64,000 nt of DNA from Clostridium sp. LS (GTDB taxonomy: Bacteria; Bacillota; Clostridia; Clostridiales; Clostridiaceae). The stretch lies in contig NZ_AUUU01000021.1 in NCBI RefSeq assembly GCF_002760435.1, positions 1 to 64,000 of the forward strand. The letters are read 5' to 3'. Both the position numbers and the translations under genes were made by a program. Shown in pieces: positions 17,595 through 27,941 of this stretch. The notes beneath the pieces are model-generated. The model had not been told where the DNA came from. It was given only the letters and a program-made list of their open reading frames with translations, and searched no databases. How positions within the stretch are numbered: the stretch's first letter is position 1; the number at the start of each line of letters is the position of its first letter.

Positions 17595-17640
17595 AAGGCT
17601 GGGATTTTCTTATATTTGAGAAAGTTTCAGCTTTTATTAT
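17595..17640 (+). repeat. stem-loop repeat, copy 3
   Basis: AAGGCTGGGATTTTCTTATA then TTTGAGAAAGTTTCAGCTTT: the same family as 5138, 14951, 26897 and 31279, with an imperfect stem. Confidence 0.55.
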
Positions 17641-17849
17641 ATATTCAAAATCTAATTGGGCATATAAATAGAAATTATTTTAATGATAATTTTAAGGAGA
17701 GATTAGAACGACAAGCACTAACACTATTTATAAGTGAAGCTATACAATTACAAGATGTGGCTGTAAGCAAACTCGATATCTTAATTAGTGAAGAGATCTA
17801 TATGTCAAGAAATAAGAATATTAAAAGTAATATAGATTTAACTCATTAG
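17640..17849 (+). pseudogene. coding relic of unknown family
   Basis: One frame remains open for about 70 codons (..INRNYFNDNFKERLERQALT then LFISEAIQLQDVAVSKLDIL) and stops at 17847-17849. It has coding-like composition but no ribosome site, and its apparent upstream part is the stem-loop repeat. I do not recognise the family; it may not be a gene. Confidence 0.25.
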
Positions 17850-18005
17850 GATATTCGCCAGGTTTAGTAGGATTGAATTTTGCATCTAAAATATAAGCAA
17901 ATATGTTAAAATATATAAAAAGATAGTATCAAGAATATGCACATTATCTTTGAGTATATGTTATTTGTTGTAAGAAAAAGAGTAATGATAGAAGGGTAGA
18001 AAAAC

Positions 18006-19004
18006 ATGTATGACAAACTAATTGAATATTTAAAATCCTATAAAAAGAAAACAATAAAATTAAGTGAATTGGAAAAATTGCCAGATGGAAGTATGAATTA
18101 TGAGAATTTTGTGGCAAGCATAAAGAAGCTTGTTGAAGATAATATATTAATTGAAAGAGGCACTAAAATCAATTCTTTGGCATTAAGTTATGGTGTAAAT
18201 CATTATAAACTCCAGAAAGATAAAATAGATGCAATAAATAATTATATTTTGAAGTTTTCTAAAGAAATTGATTTAGGAGATTATTTTAAATTATCAGAAG
18301 AAACATTTTATAAGGATCTTCAATTTATACAAGCCGTGGATGAGTACATATTGAGTAATGGTATTCCTGAGAGCTATGTTACATCTCAGGAAAGGTCTTT
18401 TAATATTTTAGGTGATGAAAAGTGGATAGATGAAAAGAATGGAAAAAGGTTATTAGAAAGAATAAAAGTATGGGATAAACTCAAAATCGTAAATGATTCA
18501 GATCCATTAATGCTAGCTATTAATCAAACTGGTTTTGGAAAGCCTGTACATTATCATCTTATTGTTGAAAATAAAGCGACTTTTTTAGCTCTTGTGGATA
18601 TTTTAAGAGAAACCGATTATACTACGCTTATTTTTGGCTGTGGATGGAAGATAGTTTCCAACTATTATATGATAGATAAACAGCTTAATTTGAAAGATAA
18701 AAATGAATTTATGTATTTTGGAGATATAGATAAAGAAGGTATTTCCATATGGAATTCGTTAAATGAAAAAATGAAGGTAAATATAGCTGTTAATTTTTAT
18801 AGAGAGCTACTTAAAAAGGATTATAGTATAGGAAAGAAAAATCAAAAGAGAAACGATGAAGCTATAAATAATTTTTCGAAATTTTTTACTGATTCAGAAA
18901 AAGAGATTTTGTTAAATATGATAAATAATGGTGGTTATTTACCACAAGAGGGATTAAATAAAGAAGAATTAAAAAGGATATGGAGTGAAATGTGTGAAGA
19001 TTAA
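18006..19004 (+). CDS. jetD: Wadjet anti-plasmid system nuclease subunit JetD (Toprim)
   Basis: 332 residues. The N-terminal 200 residues are a winged-helix/arm region; the C-terminal part is the DUF2220 Toprim domain. The metal-binding residues are visible: Glu in LIVENKATFLAL (near 197) and the DxD of YFGDIDKEGISIW (near 240). In Wadjet, JetD is the endonuclease recruited by the JetABC SMC motor to cut small circular DNA. GAAGGG lies 8 bases before ATG 18006. It is the first gene here, overlapping jetA by 20 bp, so all four jet genes form one operon. Confidence 0.85.
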   Translation: MYDKLIEYLKSYKKKTIKLSELEKLPDGSMNYENFVASIKKLVEDNILIERGTKINSLALSYGVNHYKLQKDKIDAINNYILKFSKEIDLGDYFKLSEETFYKDLQFIQAVDEYILSNGIPESYVTSQERSFNILGDEKWIDEKNGKRLLERIKVWDKLKIVNDSDPLMLAINQTGFGKPVHYHLIVENKATFLALVDILRETDYTTLIFGCGWKIVSNYYMIDKQLNLKDKNEFMYFGDIDKEGISIWNSLNEKMKVNIAVNFYRELLKKDYSIGKKNQKRNDEAINNFSKFFTDSEKEILLNMINNGGYLPQEGLNKEELKRIWSEMCED

Positions 19005-20511
19005 TGTGAGTAATGTAGTTGAAAATTATCGCGAGAGAATTCAAAGATTAGCACTATTTGACCCATTATATGCACTTAATGAAAAAAAGTTAAAAGATAG
19101 AAGTGATAATAAAGTTGACTACTTTAGTTTTGGATTATTAACTCTGCTTTTTTTCTTTGAAAATATGCTTATAAGAAATAGAAAAGTTGGTGTTAAAAAT
19201 GTGGCGGAGTACTTACAGATAGTAAATGAAGGGCAATTTGATTTGGAAGATGGGGATTTTCTAAAAATAGCTAGAACTATTATAGAAACCTTTAGACCAC
19301 CAAATGGAAAAAGGAATTTTAAGACTTTTTATAACTATGAGACAAGAAAAGAAGATATTGTCCAATATTCTATTTTGAAAGCTGATAAAGCGGATTTAGA
19401 AACAAATACACAATATTACACTTTGGACGAGCAAGGTTTGGAGTTAATATTTGCGACTAAAGAGTATTTTAATGAATTTCAATTGTCAATAAATCAGCTT
19501 ATATTACGTAAACAGCTTGAAAAAGGAGAATTTATAGGCGCATTAAGGCAAATTGATGAGATGAATCTAGATGTAAAAAACCTTTATGACAGGATTTTCA
19601 GAATAAAGCATGAAGTTAATAGAAACATAGTCTCAAGTGAAACTTTTGAAAGATATAAAAATATCATAGGCGACATTAATGATAGATTAACTCATGAGAA
19701 TGAAGAATTTGAAGAGTTAAGAAGCTTTGTAAACGACACCAAAGAAAAAATTGCTAATGAAATGAATAAGGAAGAAGACAAAAAAGCTTTTGAGCTAATA
19801 ATAAAAATAGATAAGGAATTAGATGAAGTACATTATGAACATAGAAAGCTATTAAAAGAGAGTATCTTGCTTAAAACTTCAGCCCTTCAAGCAGCACAAG
19901 AATCATTATATTACATAGGGATAAATTCTTTTAACTTTAATCAGGAAATCGTAAGCAGAATTTTTTCATCACCACTCCCATTAAACAGTACCAGAAGATT
20001 AATAGAACCATTTTTATATTTAGGAAAAGAAAAAACATGGTCGCCAATATCAGTGTTTTCAAAGCAGCGGATTGAGAATACTGAAGAAGAAGAAACAAGT
20101 GATGAATTTTTAAATATTTTAAGCAAGGAAAAGCTAAAAGAGGAAATAGAAATACAAAGTAATAAATATAGACAAGTAGCTGAGGTAATATTAAAGGCTT
20201 TAGAATATAAAAAAGTAAATAGTATCACAATAGAAGACGTTATTGAGTTCATAAAAGAAAGTAATGAGGAAGAAATAATTAATCAGCGTCCTTTTTATGA
20301 TTTTTGGATTATTCTTCATCAAAAATCACCAATAACTATGAAAAGAGAAGATAATGAAGAAGAAGAACTTATGGGAAAATCGTATGATGTATTTTCAGCA
20401 AAAGGATACTTGTTATATGTTGAAGAATTAAGAAATGTATTGAAAGTTACAAAGAGGTTTACTATAAAAAATATGGTTTTAAAATTGGAGGATAGAGATG
20501 ATAACTTATAG
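18985..20511 (+). CDS. jetA: Wadjet subunit JetA (kleisin-like)
   Basis: 508 residues, starting at GTG 18985 or GTG 18994; GGAG 8 bases before the second one makes both possible. The N-terminal ~120 residues are winged-helix-like (VKNVAEYLQIVNEGQFDLED), residues 190-300 are helical and charged, and a C-terminal winged helix carries EEEELMGKSYDVFSAKGYLL. JetA is the kleisin that bridges the JetC SMC heads. It overlaps jetD upstream and jetB downstream (20498-20511), so translation is coupled. I assign it by position, size and the family's shape rather than a catalytic motif. Confidence 0.8.
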   Translation: MKCVKINVSNVVENYRERIQRLALFDPLYALNEKKLKDRSDNKVDYFSFGLLTLLFFFENMLIRNRKVGVKNVAEYLQIVNEGQFDLEDGDFLKIARTIIETFRPPNGKRNFKTFYNYETRKEDIVQYSILKADKADLETNTQYYTLDEQGLELIFATKEYFNEFQLSINQLILRKQLEKGEFIGALRQIDEMNLDVKNLYDRIFRIKHEVNRNIVSSETFERYKNIIGDINDRLTHENEEFEELRSFVNDTKEKIANEMNKEEDKKAFELIIKIDKELDEVHYEHRKLLKESILLKTSALQAAQESLYYIGINSFNFNQEIVSRIFSSPLPLNSTRRLIEPFLYLGKEKTWSPISVFSKQRIENTEEEETSDEFLNILSKEKLKEEIEIQSNKYRQVAEVILKALEYKKVNSITIEDVIEFIKESNEEEIINQRPFYDFWIILHQKSPITMKREDNEEEELMGKSYDVFSAKGYLLYVEELRNVLKVTKRFTIKNMVLKLEDRDDNL

Positions 20512-21232
20512 AAATGAACAAGTAATTCAAGCATTTAAAATATACTCTATATTAGCTAAAACTGGATATGGAGAAAAGGATGAATTACGTCAATACATAT
20601 CTGATGATATGATTAGGGGATTGGTGGATCAGTTTTCTAGAGAAGTGGACTGTACGATTTTTCTTGCAGGAGAGTTTATATATCTTGTTCCTATTTCTAA
20701 AGATTCTATATTCCATGTATCTAATGAAGTTATTAAGAAAGATTATCTGCCTTCAAAGTCAGTGAATTTAGACATTTATCTTATGTATGTTTCAATAATA
20801 GTATTGTTTGGAGAATTTTATGATAGTTATCAGACAATTGAGCCTACAAGAGATTTCATTAATATTTCAGATTGGTTAGAAAGTTTAAATGATAGAATTG
20901 CAAGTTTGAAGGAGCACAATAGTGATAAATTAAAGGAATTAGATAAAGAATATGATTATAATTGGTCTTTAATTATAGAAAAGTGGCTTGATATGGATGA
21001 AATTAAAGAAACAGCTAAGGCACAAAATGCTAGGACAATTAGCAGAAAGAGTTTTTTGAATAGTGTAAAGAACTTTTTAGAAGATCAAGAGCTTATTAGT
21101 GATATTGGAAATGAAGAATTGGAGCTTACGGAAAAAGCTAAAACAATAATTCAAAGGTACTATATGGAGTATGACTATAACAGGGGAATTCTTGATTTTA
21201 TGTACAATTTGGACAAGAAGGAGGTTAAGTAA
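20498..21232 (+). CDS. jetB: Wadjet subunit JetB (kite-like, DUF6063 type)
   Basis: 244 residues, MITYRNEQVIQAFKIYSILA onward; predicted tandem winged helices with a C-terminal helix ending YYMEYDYNRGILDFMYNL. JetB-type KITE proteins dimerise and sit on the kleisin JetA. GGAGG lies 7 bases before ATG 20498, inside the end of jetA. The DUF6063-like form rather than DUF4194 points to Wadjet type II, as does the D-A-B-C gene order; this typing is from memory of the families. Confidence 0.78.
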   Translation: MITYRNEQVIQAFKIYSILAKTGYGEKDELRQYISDDMIRGLVDQFSREVDCTIFLAGEFIYLVPISKDSIFHVSNEVIKKDYLPSKSVNLDIYLMYVSIIVLFGEFYDSYQTIEPTRDFINISDWLESLNDRIASLKEHNSDKLKELDKEYDYNWSLIIEKWLDMDEIKETAKAQNARTISRKSFLNSVKNFLEDQELISDIGNEELELTEKAKTIIQRYYMEYDYNRGILDFMYNLDKKEVK

Positions 21233-21233
21233 A

Positions 21234-24200
21234 ATGCCAGCTATATCAAAGATAAGATTTACTAATGTAGTATATTAAAATGGGCAAAAAAGGTATAATG
21301 ATGATATCTTTCAATTTGATGGAGAAAACGGAGCTATTCTTTTGGAAAATGGTGGAGGGAAAACAGTATTTATTCAAACGGCAATCCAAGCAATACTACC
21401 AAATCAAGAGCTTGCAGAAAGAAAAATAAAAAATACCTTAATGCTTGAAAATAATTCTGCACATATTGCTATAGAATGGATAATAAGCGAAAGACCTAGA
21501 AGATATGCATTAACTGCAGTAACCTTGTTTATGAATAAAGGTTCAGTAGATGCTTTAAAATATGCTTATGAATATGAGGAAAATGATGATGAAACAATTG
21601 AAAAACTTCCTTTCAAAGTGAAAAATGCAAATGGGAATTATAGACCGGCTAATAAGGATGAAATGGAAGACTATTATTCTAACATGAGTAAAAATAGAAT
21701 TAATGCTAAAGTATTCAAGATAAAGCGTGAGTATAATAGGTACATAGAGGATAGGTTTAAGATTATTCCAAGGGAATGGGAAAGAATTGCAACAATAAAT
21801 GGTGCAGAAGGTGGCGTAGAAAGTTTTTTTGATTCTTGTAAGACAATGGGACAATTAATAGACAATCTTTTGATTCCAACGGTTGAGGAAGCTTTAGCAG
21901 GAGGAGGAACAAAGGAATTTGCTGAAACCTTTGAAAAACAAAGAGAGCATTTTAAAGAGTATAATCAATTGAAAGCTAGAATTGATGAAAGCAGGCAAGT
22001 TGAAAATCAAGTTGGAACGTATATAGATCACTATAAAGAGTTTGATGAGATAAATACTAAGGTAATGGAAACAAAGGAAGCGCTAAAAGCGTTATATGAA
22101 TTAGGCAAAAAAGAGCACAACTTAAATGATGAAAAGCTTTCAAAAATAAGTAGAGAAATACAAGATGCAAATGATGATGAAAAAAACTTAAAACAAAAGG
22201 AAGCTTCTTATAATTTGGCACTTTTAGAGAAGGATATGCAGCTTAAGAGCGGGATTTTCAAAATAAAGGAAGATGAATATAATAAAATATTGAATAGGAA
22301 AATGGAAAAAGATAAGCGATATTCAAATTTGAAGGTTTTAAAGTTTAAGAAGGAGATAAAGCAGGAGGAAGAATTAGCTGAGCTTAATAAAGTTCAAATA
22401 GACAGTTTAGACAAAGATGAAGAAGTAGTTGATATTAAAGATGAATTAGAAGAAAATGCATGTGAAATAAGAGGTTATTACTTAGAAGAAGAAGATAAAC
22501 TAAGCAGACAAGTCCAGTTTATAGAAGGCCGAATATATAATGCAAACCTTGAAATAACTGAAAAAAAAGTACTGTTACAAGAAAAATTAAAGGATGACAA
22601 AATATTAGAAAACAGTAAAAGTAGCTTAGAAGGTCAAAGTAAAATCGTAGAAGAAGATATAGAAAAGATAAAAAAAGAAATTTTATCTGATAAAAGACAA
22701 GAAAATATTGAAGATAAAATTATTGAATGGAAAAATATATTATCAGAATTAGAGAAAAAAATCTTTAATGCTCAAAAGAAAAAAAGTGAATTAAATAATG
22801 AAGAAATTCAAGTGAAAAATTCATTATATAATAAACGTGAAGAATATGATGGTCTTAAACTACAGAGTATTGAATTAGAATCAAAATTAAATAAGCTAAA
22901 AGATGAAGAAGAAGTTTTAGTAAGGAGATTGAAAGAATTCAAAAATAGTTTTTATGGTGTAGAAACTCTTCATTCTAAAGAAGTAGTAATAATAGATCAG
23001 TTAGAGAATTTTCTTGAAAAGGCTAGAGAAAGTAAAGAAAAAGCTATACTTGAAGAGAGAATTTCATATAGATGGCTTGATGATTATAAGGAAAGTGAAT
23101 ATTATACTGCAGATGCTGTTATAGAAAAATGGCTTATTTCCTGGAGAAATCAATTTGATTATATTGAAAGTGGAACTATTTATATTCAAAGAGCTGCTAA
23201 AAATAATGAGTTACCTGAAGAGGTTTATTTAGATAAATTTCCATATTGGGCTGTAAGTTTAGTGGTTTCTGAGAAAGAAAAAGAGAAATTAAATGAAAAA
23301 TTAAGTAAGAGCTTAGATAAATTAATAAATCCCGTGATAGTTTTAGATGAAAAAGAAGCTAGGGAAATACTTACTGGGCACAAGGATTTTAATAGAGATA
23401 ATATTTTTGTTCCAACCCCATGGAAAGATAATATTTCACAGAACTTTTTTGAAACCCATAGAAAAGAAATAGATAAAAAAGCTGAAGAAATTAAAAAACA
23501 AAGAGAAGAAAGAGAAAATGAATATATAATTACTGATGCTTTATTAAAAGATTTGAAAAAATTTTATCATGAAAATTCATATGAAAAATTTAGCAATATG
23601 AAAAAGTTACTTGAGGAAGTGAATTCAAATAAGAATATAGCTGAAGGTACTATAATACAATTTGAAAAGAGATTAGAGGATATAAGTATAGAACTTAAAA
23701 AAATAGATTCAGAACTTTTAAATTGCAGAGAAGGAAAATCGGATTTAGAAAAGAAGCTTGAGAAAGCTAATGAATATTTTATTAAAAATAATAAGAATAA
23801 AAAGCTTATAATTGATATTAAAAAGCTAAAAAACGAAATTGCAATTTTAGAAATTGAAATCAAAAAAATTCAAAGTGATATTAACTATAAACAAGATTTT
23901 GTAGAGGGATTAAAGATAGAGCGCAATGACGCTGATTATAACAAAAGGATTATTTCAGAAAAAGAATTTTATGAGGAGACTAAAGCAAACACTCCTAAAA
24001 GTTCAAATAAATCTATAGGAGCTTTAGCTCAGTTTAGAAAAAGTTTAAAAGATAAACTTGACAATAAACAGAAAAGTAGAAAGAGCATAGAAAATGAGCT
24101 TAATGAAAGAATTAAAAGAATAAAAACATTAAATGAAGATTTAGAAAATTACAAAAATGAATTGGATTTTGATATAGATGATAGTTTTAATGATATAATA

Positions 24201-25670
24201 AGCGAAGATGAGCTTAAAAGGCTTATTAAGGAAAGAAGAGAACTTAAAAAGATATTGGAAACAAAGAAAGACGAATATGATAATGCAAGAGATAGTTATA
24301 AAAACGGCGAAAATACATACAAAGTCAAAATGAAAGATTACAATGAAATTTATGAAAATCTAATAACCTTTGATAAAGCTTTAGAAGAAGTAGAAGAACT
24401 TTTAAATAATGAGAAAAAAGTTTTAGAAGAAAAGAGTAAGAAGCTTCAGGCGGAAGAAAAGAGGTTAAATGAAGAAAAAACTGAATTAGATGAGGTTATA
24501 AAAAAATTAGAATATTGTAATGCAGGATATCCATTCTTAAATGAGGCTATTAAAGAGATTCAATTAAATGAAGAAATAAAAAATAATTTTTCATATAAGA
24601 GAAAAGAAATAATAAATAAAATTTCTAATCAATTAATAAAAGTACAAAAGCAGTCAGATGCAAAATTTGAGGAGACTAAGGAGCAAAAGGAAAAGTTTTT
24701 AAATTTCTGCGAAAATAAAATATTAGATGTTAAATTAAAGAAGATGGCAGTTGATGGGGTAAATTTCAGAAAAAGCTATAAGGATATTATTGAATGGCAG
24801 AATATAATGAGTGAACGTATAAATAGAACTATAGAATTACTAGAGCGCGATATGCGTGAACATGATGAAGAAATGAAGCAGTTTATAAATCACCTTCATT
24901 CATATTTAGTGATAATGGCTCAAGAACTAAAAGCAATTCCAAAGAAAACTAAAATTAAGATTGAAGAGAATTGGAAAGAAATTTATTTATTTAATGTACC
25001 TGATTGGAACGAAAAGGATGGAAAATTGGAGCTTTATAATCATATAAACTGGATTCTTAAAAAACTTGAAGGTGAAGAATACAGAGATGAAAATGGAGTT
25101 GAGAATGGAGAAAAAGTTAAAAAATCTATTGAAAAATGGCTTCAATCAAAGCAACTGCTTCCTATTGTAATGAATCATAAGAAGATAACTGTAAAGTGCA
25201 GAAAAGTAACTAATGATGGTAAAATGAGCAGTATGCCATTTTCATGGGAAGAATCTAATTCGTGGTCTGGAGGAGAAAAATGGAGTAAAAACATGGCTTT
25301 ATTCCTAGGAATACTCAACTATGTTGCTGAAAAAAGAAAGCAGATAATTCCACTAAAGAGTCACTACAGAACAGTTATTGTTGATAATCCATTTGGTAAA
25401 GCCTCAAGTGATCATGTACTTGATCCAGTATTCTTTATTGCAGAGCAGTTAGGTTTTCAAATTATAGCATTAACAGCACATGCAGAAGGGAAGTTTATAA
25501 GAACGTATTTCCCTATTGTATATAGCTGTAAGCTTAGAAGCAGTGAGAATGGAGATAGCCAAATTCTAATAAACGAAAGAGAAATTAAAAAGGCCTTTTT
25601 AAAGGATGCAGATTCAGAAAAATTAGAAAGACTTGGACAAGTTAATCAAATTATGATGTTTGAATTTTAA
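21234..25670 (+). pseudogene. jetC: Wadjet SMC ATPase JetC, reading frame interrupted by TAA at codon 15
   Basis: ATG 21234 starts 1 base after jetB, with AGGAGG upstream, and reads MPAISKIRFTNVVY, then TAA (21276-21278), then NGQKRYNDDIFQFDGENGAI in the same frame on to a natural stop at 25670. A GAA to TAA change (Glu15) would explain it. Downstream: P-loop ENGGGKT near residue 38, more than 900 residues of coiled coil with a central hinge-like region, the ABC signature WSGGEKWSKNMALFLG and Walker B VIVDNPFGKASSDHVL. An internal TTG at 21342, with GGAG 8 bases before it, could restart translation, losing 36 residues (first strand) but keeping the P-loop. Either the system is dead, or it is made by restart or readthrough. 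Confidence 0.85.
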
Positions 25671-25753
25671 GTGATTTTTTTGTACAAGATTTAGGAAGAT
25701 TATAATTACAAGTTGAAAATTTTTCTTGTAAAATTAATAAGTGTATTTTATAG

Positions 25754-25800
25754 AGCCAATTAAAGTGATATTCATTCATTTTAATTGGTTTAGTTTAGTG
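25754..25800 (+). terminator. terminator of the jet operon
   Basis: AGCCAATTAAA (25754-25764) pairs with TTTAATTGGTT (25780-25790), 9-11 bp with an AT-rich loop, followed by TAGTTTAGT. The T-run is short but the place, 84 bases after the jetC stop, fits. Confidence 0.55.
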
Positions 25801-25857
25801 TTATATTGTATATCAAGGATAAGTGAATATATTAAGGCTGAATTAGGTGGAAAATAA
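25801..25857 (+). pseudogene. duplicated C-terminal scrap of the protein at 12353
   Basis: The frame reads LYCISRISEYIKAELGGK then TAA; the ORF at 12353 ends LYCISRISEYIKAELDGKL. The DNA is near-identical over 50 bases. No upstream part exists. It sits right after the jet operon terminator. Confidence 0.75.
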
Positions 25858-26091
25858 GAATTAATAGCAGGATAAAATAAAAAGTTTCAGGTGGAATTTG
25901 TTATGCGCTGACATTAGAAGTTTTACCAAGATGTTGTGATTAATAGGAAGGAAATTTTAAATATTACTGACTTTTATTCGGAAGCATTAGAATAACGAGT
26001 TAAATTCAATGTATATTGAATCACAGAGTTTAATTAGTTATAATATTGTTAATAATCAAAACAAAAGATAAAAAGATAAGGTAAGGTTAAT
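25858..26091. other. gene-free stretch before the Rpn-type gene
   Basis: I see no coding frame or conserved element. It lacks the promoter cassette found before 4071 and 13053. Confidence 0.4.
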
Positions 26092-26883
26092 ATGTTGAAT
26101 AAAACTTTAAAAGAATTAAATCTTGAAGATGACTTTCTTTTTGCAAAGGTTATGAGCGATAAAGAAATTTGCAAGGAATTATTAGAAAAGATTTTAGAAA
26201 TTGAGATTGAAAAAGTTGAATTGGTTGAAGAACAGAAAACTATAGATTTATTGATTGAAAGTAAAGGTATTAGACTTGATGTTTATGTTAAAGATGAAAA
26301 TAATACTATTTATAATGTTGAAATGCAAAGGGGAAAACACAAGAGCTTGCCTAAAAGACTTAGATATTATCAAGGAAGTATAGACTTAGATTTAATAAGC
26401 AAAGGTGAAGATTATAGGAAACTTGCTAAAAGTTATATCATATTTATTTGCACATTTGATTTATTTGATAAAGGACGTCATAAATATACTTTTGAAAATG
26501 TATGTCTAGAGGATAATAGATTAATTTTAAATGATGAAGCGCAAAAAATAATATTAAATACAAAAGGAATTATAAAGGACTTAAGTGAAGAATTATTGGA
26601 GTTCCTTGCTTATGTAGAAGATTCAACAGATGATAAAGTAAATCATACTAAAGGAAATCTTGTAAAGAATATACATAAAAAAGTGGAGGAAGTTAAAAAT
26701 GATATTTTAGTGGAGGTTGAGTTTATGACTTTGTTGGAAAGAGATAGAGAAAAAATTGAAGAGGGCAGGGAAGAAAAAGCTTTAGAAATAGCAAAAGAGA
26801 TGTTAAAAGATAATGAACCAATAGAGAAAATAATTAAATATTCAAAACTCAGTAAAGAAGAAATATTAAAAATTAAAGTTTAA
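26092..26883 (+). CDS. PD-(D/E)XK nuclease family transposase (Rpn-type, second subfamily)
   Basis: 263 residues. It opens MLNKTLKELNLEDDFLFAKV, the family's 'DF-FK-VM' start, with the core residues D63 (IRLDVYV) and E77-M-Q79 (YNVEMQRG), then RYYQGSIDLDLI. The C-terminus is a charged helix (REKIEEGREEKALEIAKEML) ending in a helix-turn segment IEKIIKYSKLSKEEILKI that resembles the tail of the broken Rpn gene at 13053. Likely a DNA endonuclease of the Rpn/PDDEXK_2 group. AAGGTAAGG precedes ATG 26092. A remnant of the same subfamily is at 1111-1185. Confidence 0.85.
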   Translation: MLNKTLKELNLEDDFLFAKVMSDKEICKELLEKILEIEIEKVELVEEQKTIDLLIESKGIRLDVYVKDENNTIYNVEMQRGKHKSLPKRLRYYQGSIDLDLISKGEDYRKLAKSYIIFICTFDLFDKGRHKYTFENVCLEDNRLILNDEAQKIILNTKGIIKDLSEELLEFLAYVEDSTDDKVNHTKGNLVKNIHKKVEEVKNDILVEVEFMTLLERDREKIEEGREEKALEIAKEMLKDNEPIEKIIKYSKLSKEEILKIKV

Positions 26884-26896
26884 AGTATGAAAAAAT

Positions 26897-26945
26897 AGGC
26901 TAAGATTTTCTGAATTTAGAGAATCTTAGCTTTAATTATTTTACT
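26897..26945 (+). terminator. stem-loop repeat, copy 4 (terminator of the Rpn-type gene)
   Basis: GGCTAAGATTTTCT ... AGAGAATCTTAGCTTTAATT: a 10-12 bp stem ahead of TTTAATTATTTTAC, as in the other copies. Confidence 0.6.
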
Positions 26946-27148
26946 TCTCAAAACCATTTTTCTGATTGTCTTATTTTACACTTGATTCTACCATGAATTC
27001 AAAAGTTTATAAACCTTTATGAAAGATACATATGATCAATAAATGGCTTTTGTTTTAAGCTATTAAGGCTTACTTTGAGAAAGGTAAAAGGATAGTTAAA
27101 AATATTAGATTTTCATTTATTTTCTGTGTGTATCCATAATAATAGTAA

Positions 27149-27931
27149 TCATGAACCTATTGATTTATAATGCTTAACTCCAATTCTCCATAAAACATAG
27201 GCTGGAACTATGAAAAATATCGAACATATAGGTGACAGCATATATAAAATTTTATTTTCTCCTATTCTATCAATAATATAAAGATAAGGATAATAATTTA
27301 CAAAGGCTAAAGGTATTACAAAAGTAAAAAACTTCAGTACCCATTCACTATAAATATTTAATGGATACTGTGCTATTTCTCTTCCTCCATCTGTAAATAT
27401 ATTCATAAATTCTAAGCCTTCAATTGTATAAAAACATATGGTTGCATATATCATAAATAGTGAAAAGAATAAAAATACACCTCCAATTATCATAAGTATT
27501 AAGGTAAATATTTTACCAATGGTCCATCCTATATTACATGTGATTATTCCATATACAAATATTATTAGTGCTTGAGACAATCTGCCAATTCTTGAAAATT
27601 CAATCTTACTACCTAAGACTTGTATTATTTCATTTCTAGGTCTTAACATGATTCTATCAAATTCACCATTTGAAATTATAGTTGAAAATCTGTCAAAACC
27701 TCTTCCAAAGCATTCTGCTAAAGCAAATGACATAGATATTGTACTGAAACATAATAATACCTGATTAAAGGTATAACCTTCTATATTTCCAAATCTCTGA
27801 AACAAAAAATACATACTGAGGAAAGAAAAGGCTGTGGTCAATCCTTGTCCTACAGCAGTTAGAAAGAAAGAGGTTTTATACTCCATTGCAGCTCTTAAAT
27901 GAATTGAAAAATATTTAAAATATAATCTCAT
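27149..27931 (-). CDS. ABC-2 type exporter permease (COG3694-like)
   Basis: 260 residues with six membrane helices, beginning MRLYFKYFSIHLRAAMEYKT. The IMLRPRNEIIQVLG segment is typical of the COG3694 permeases paired with COG4587 and COG4586 in a three-gene exporter. Third gene of the unit, 10 bp after the other permease. Substrate unknown; relatives are annotated for viologen or antibiotic efflux. Confidence 0.82.
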   Translation of the reverse strand: MRLYFKYFSIHLRAAMEYKTSFFLTAVGQGLTTAFSFLSMYFLFQRFGNIEGYTFNQVLLCFSTISMSFALAECFGRGFDRFSTIISNGEFDRIMLRPRNEIIQVLGSKIEFSRIGRLSQALIIFVYGIITCNIGWTIGKIFTLILMIIGGVFLFFSLFMIYATICFYTIEGLEFMNIFTDGGREIAQYPLNIYSEWVLKFFTFVIPLAFVNYYPYLYIIDRIGENKILYMLSPICSIFFIVPAYVLWRIGVKHYKSIGS

Positions 27932-27941
27932 AACTCTAATT

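Noticed and set aside
281-26883. Insertion sequences or prophage explaining the debris
   Set aside because: No DDE or serine/tyrosine recombinase, no terminal inverted repeats with target duplications, and no phage structural genes were found; the Rpn family is only nominally a transposase.
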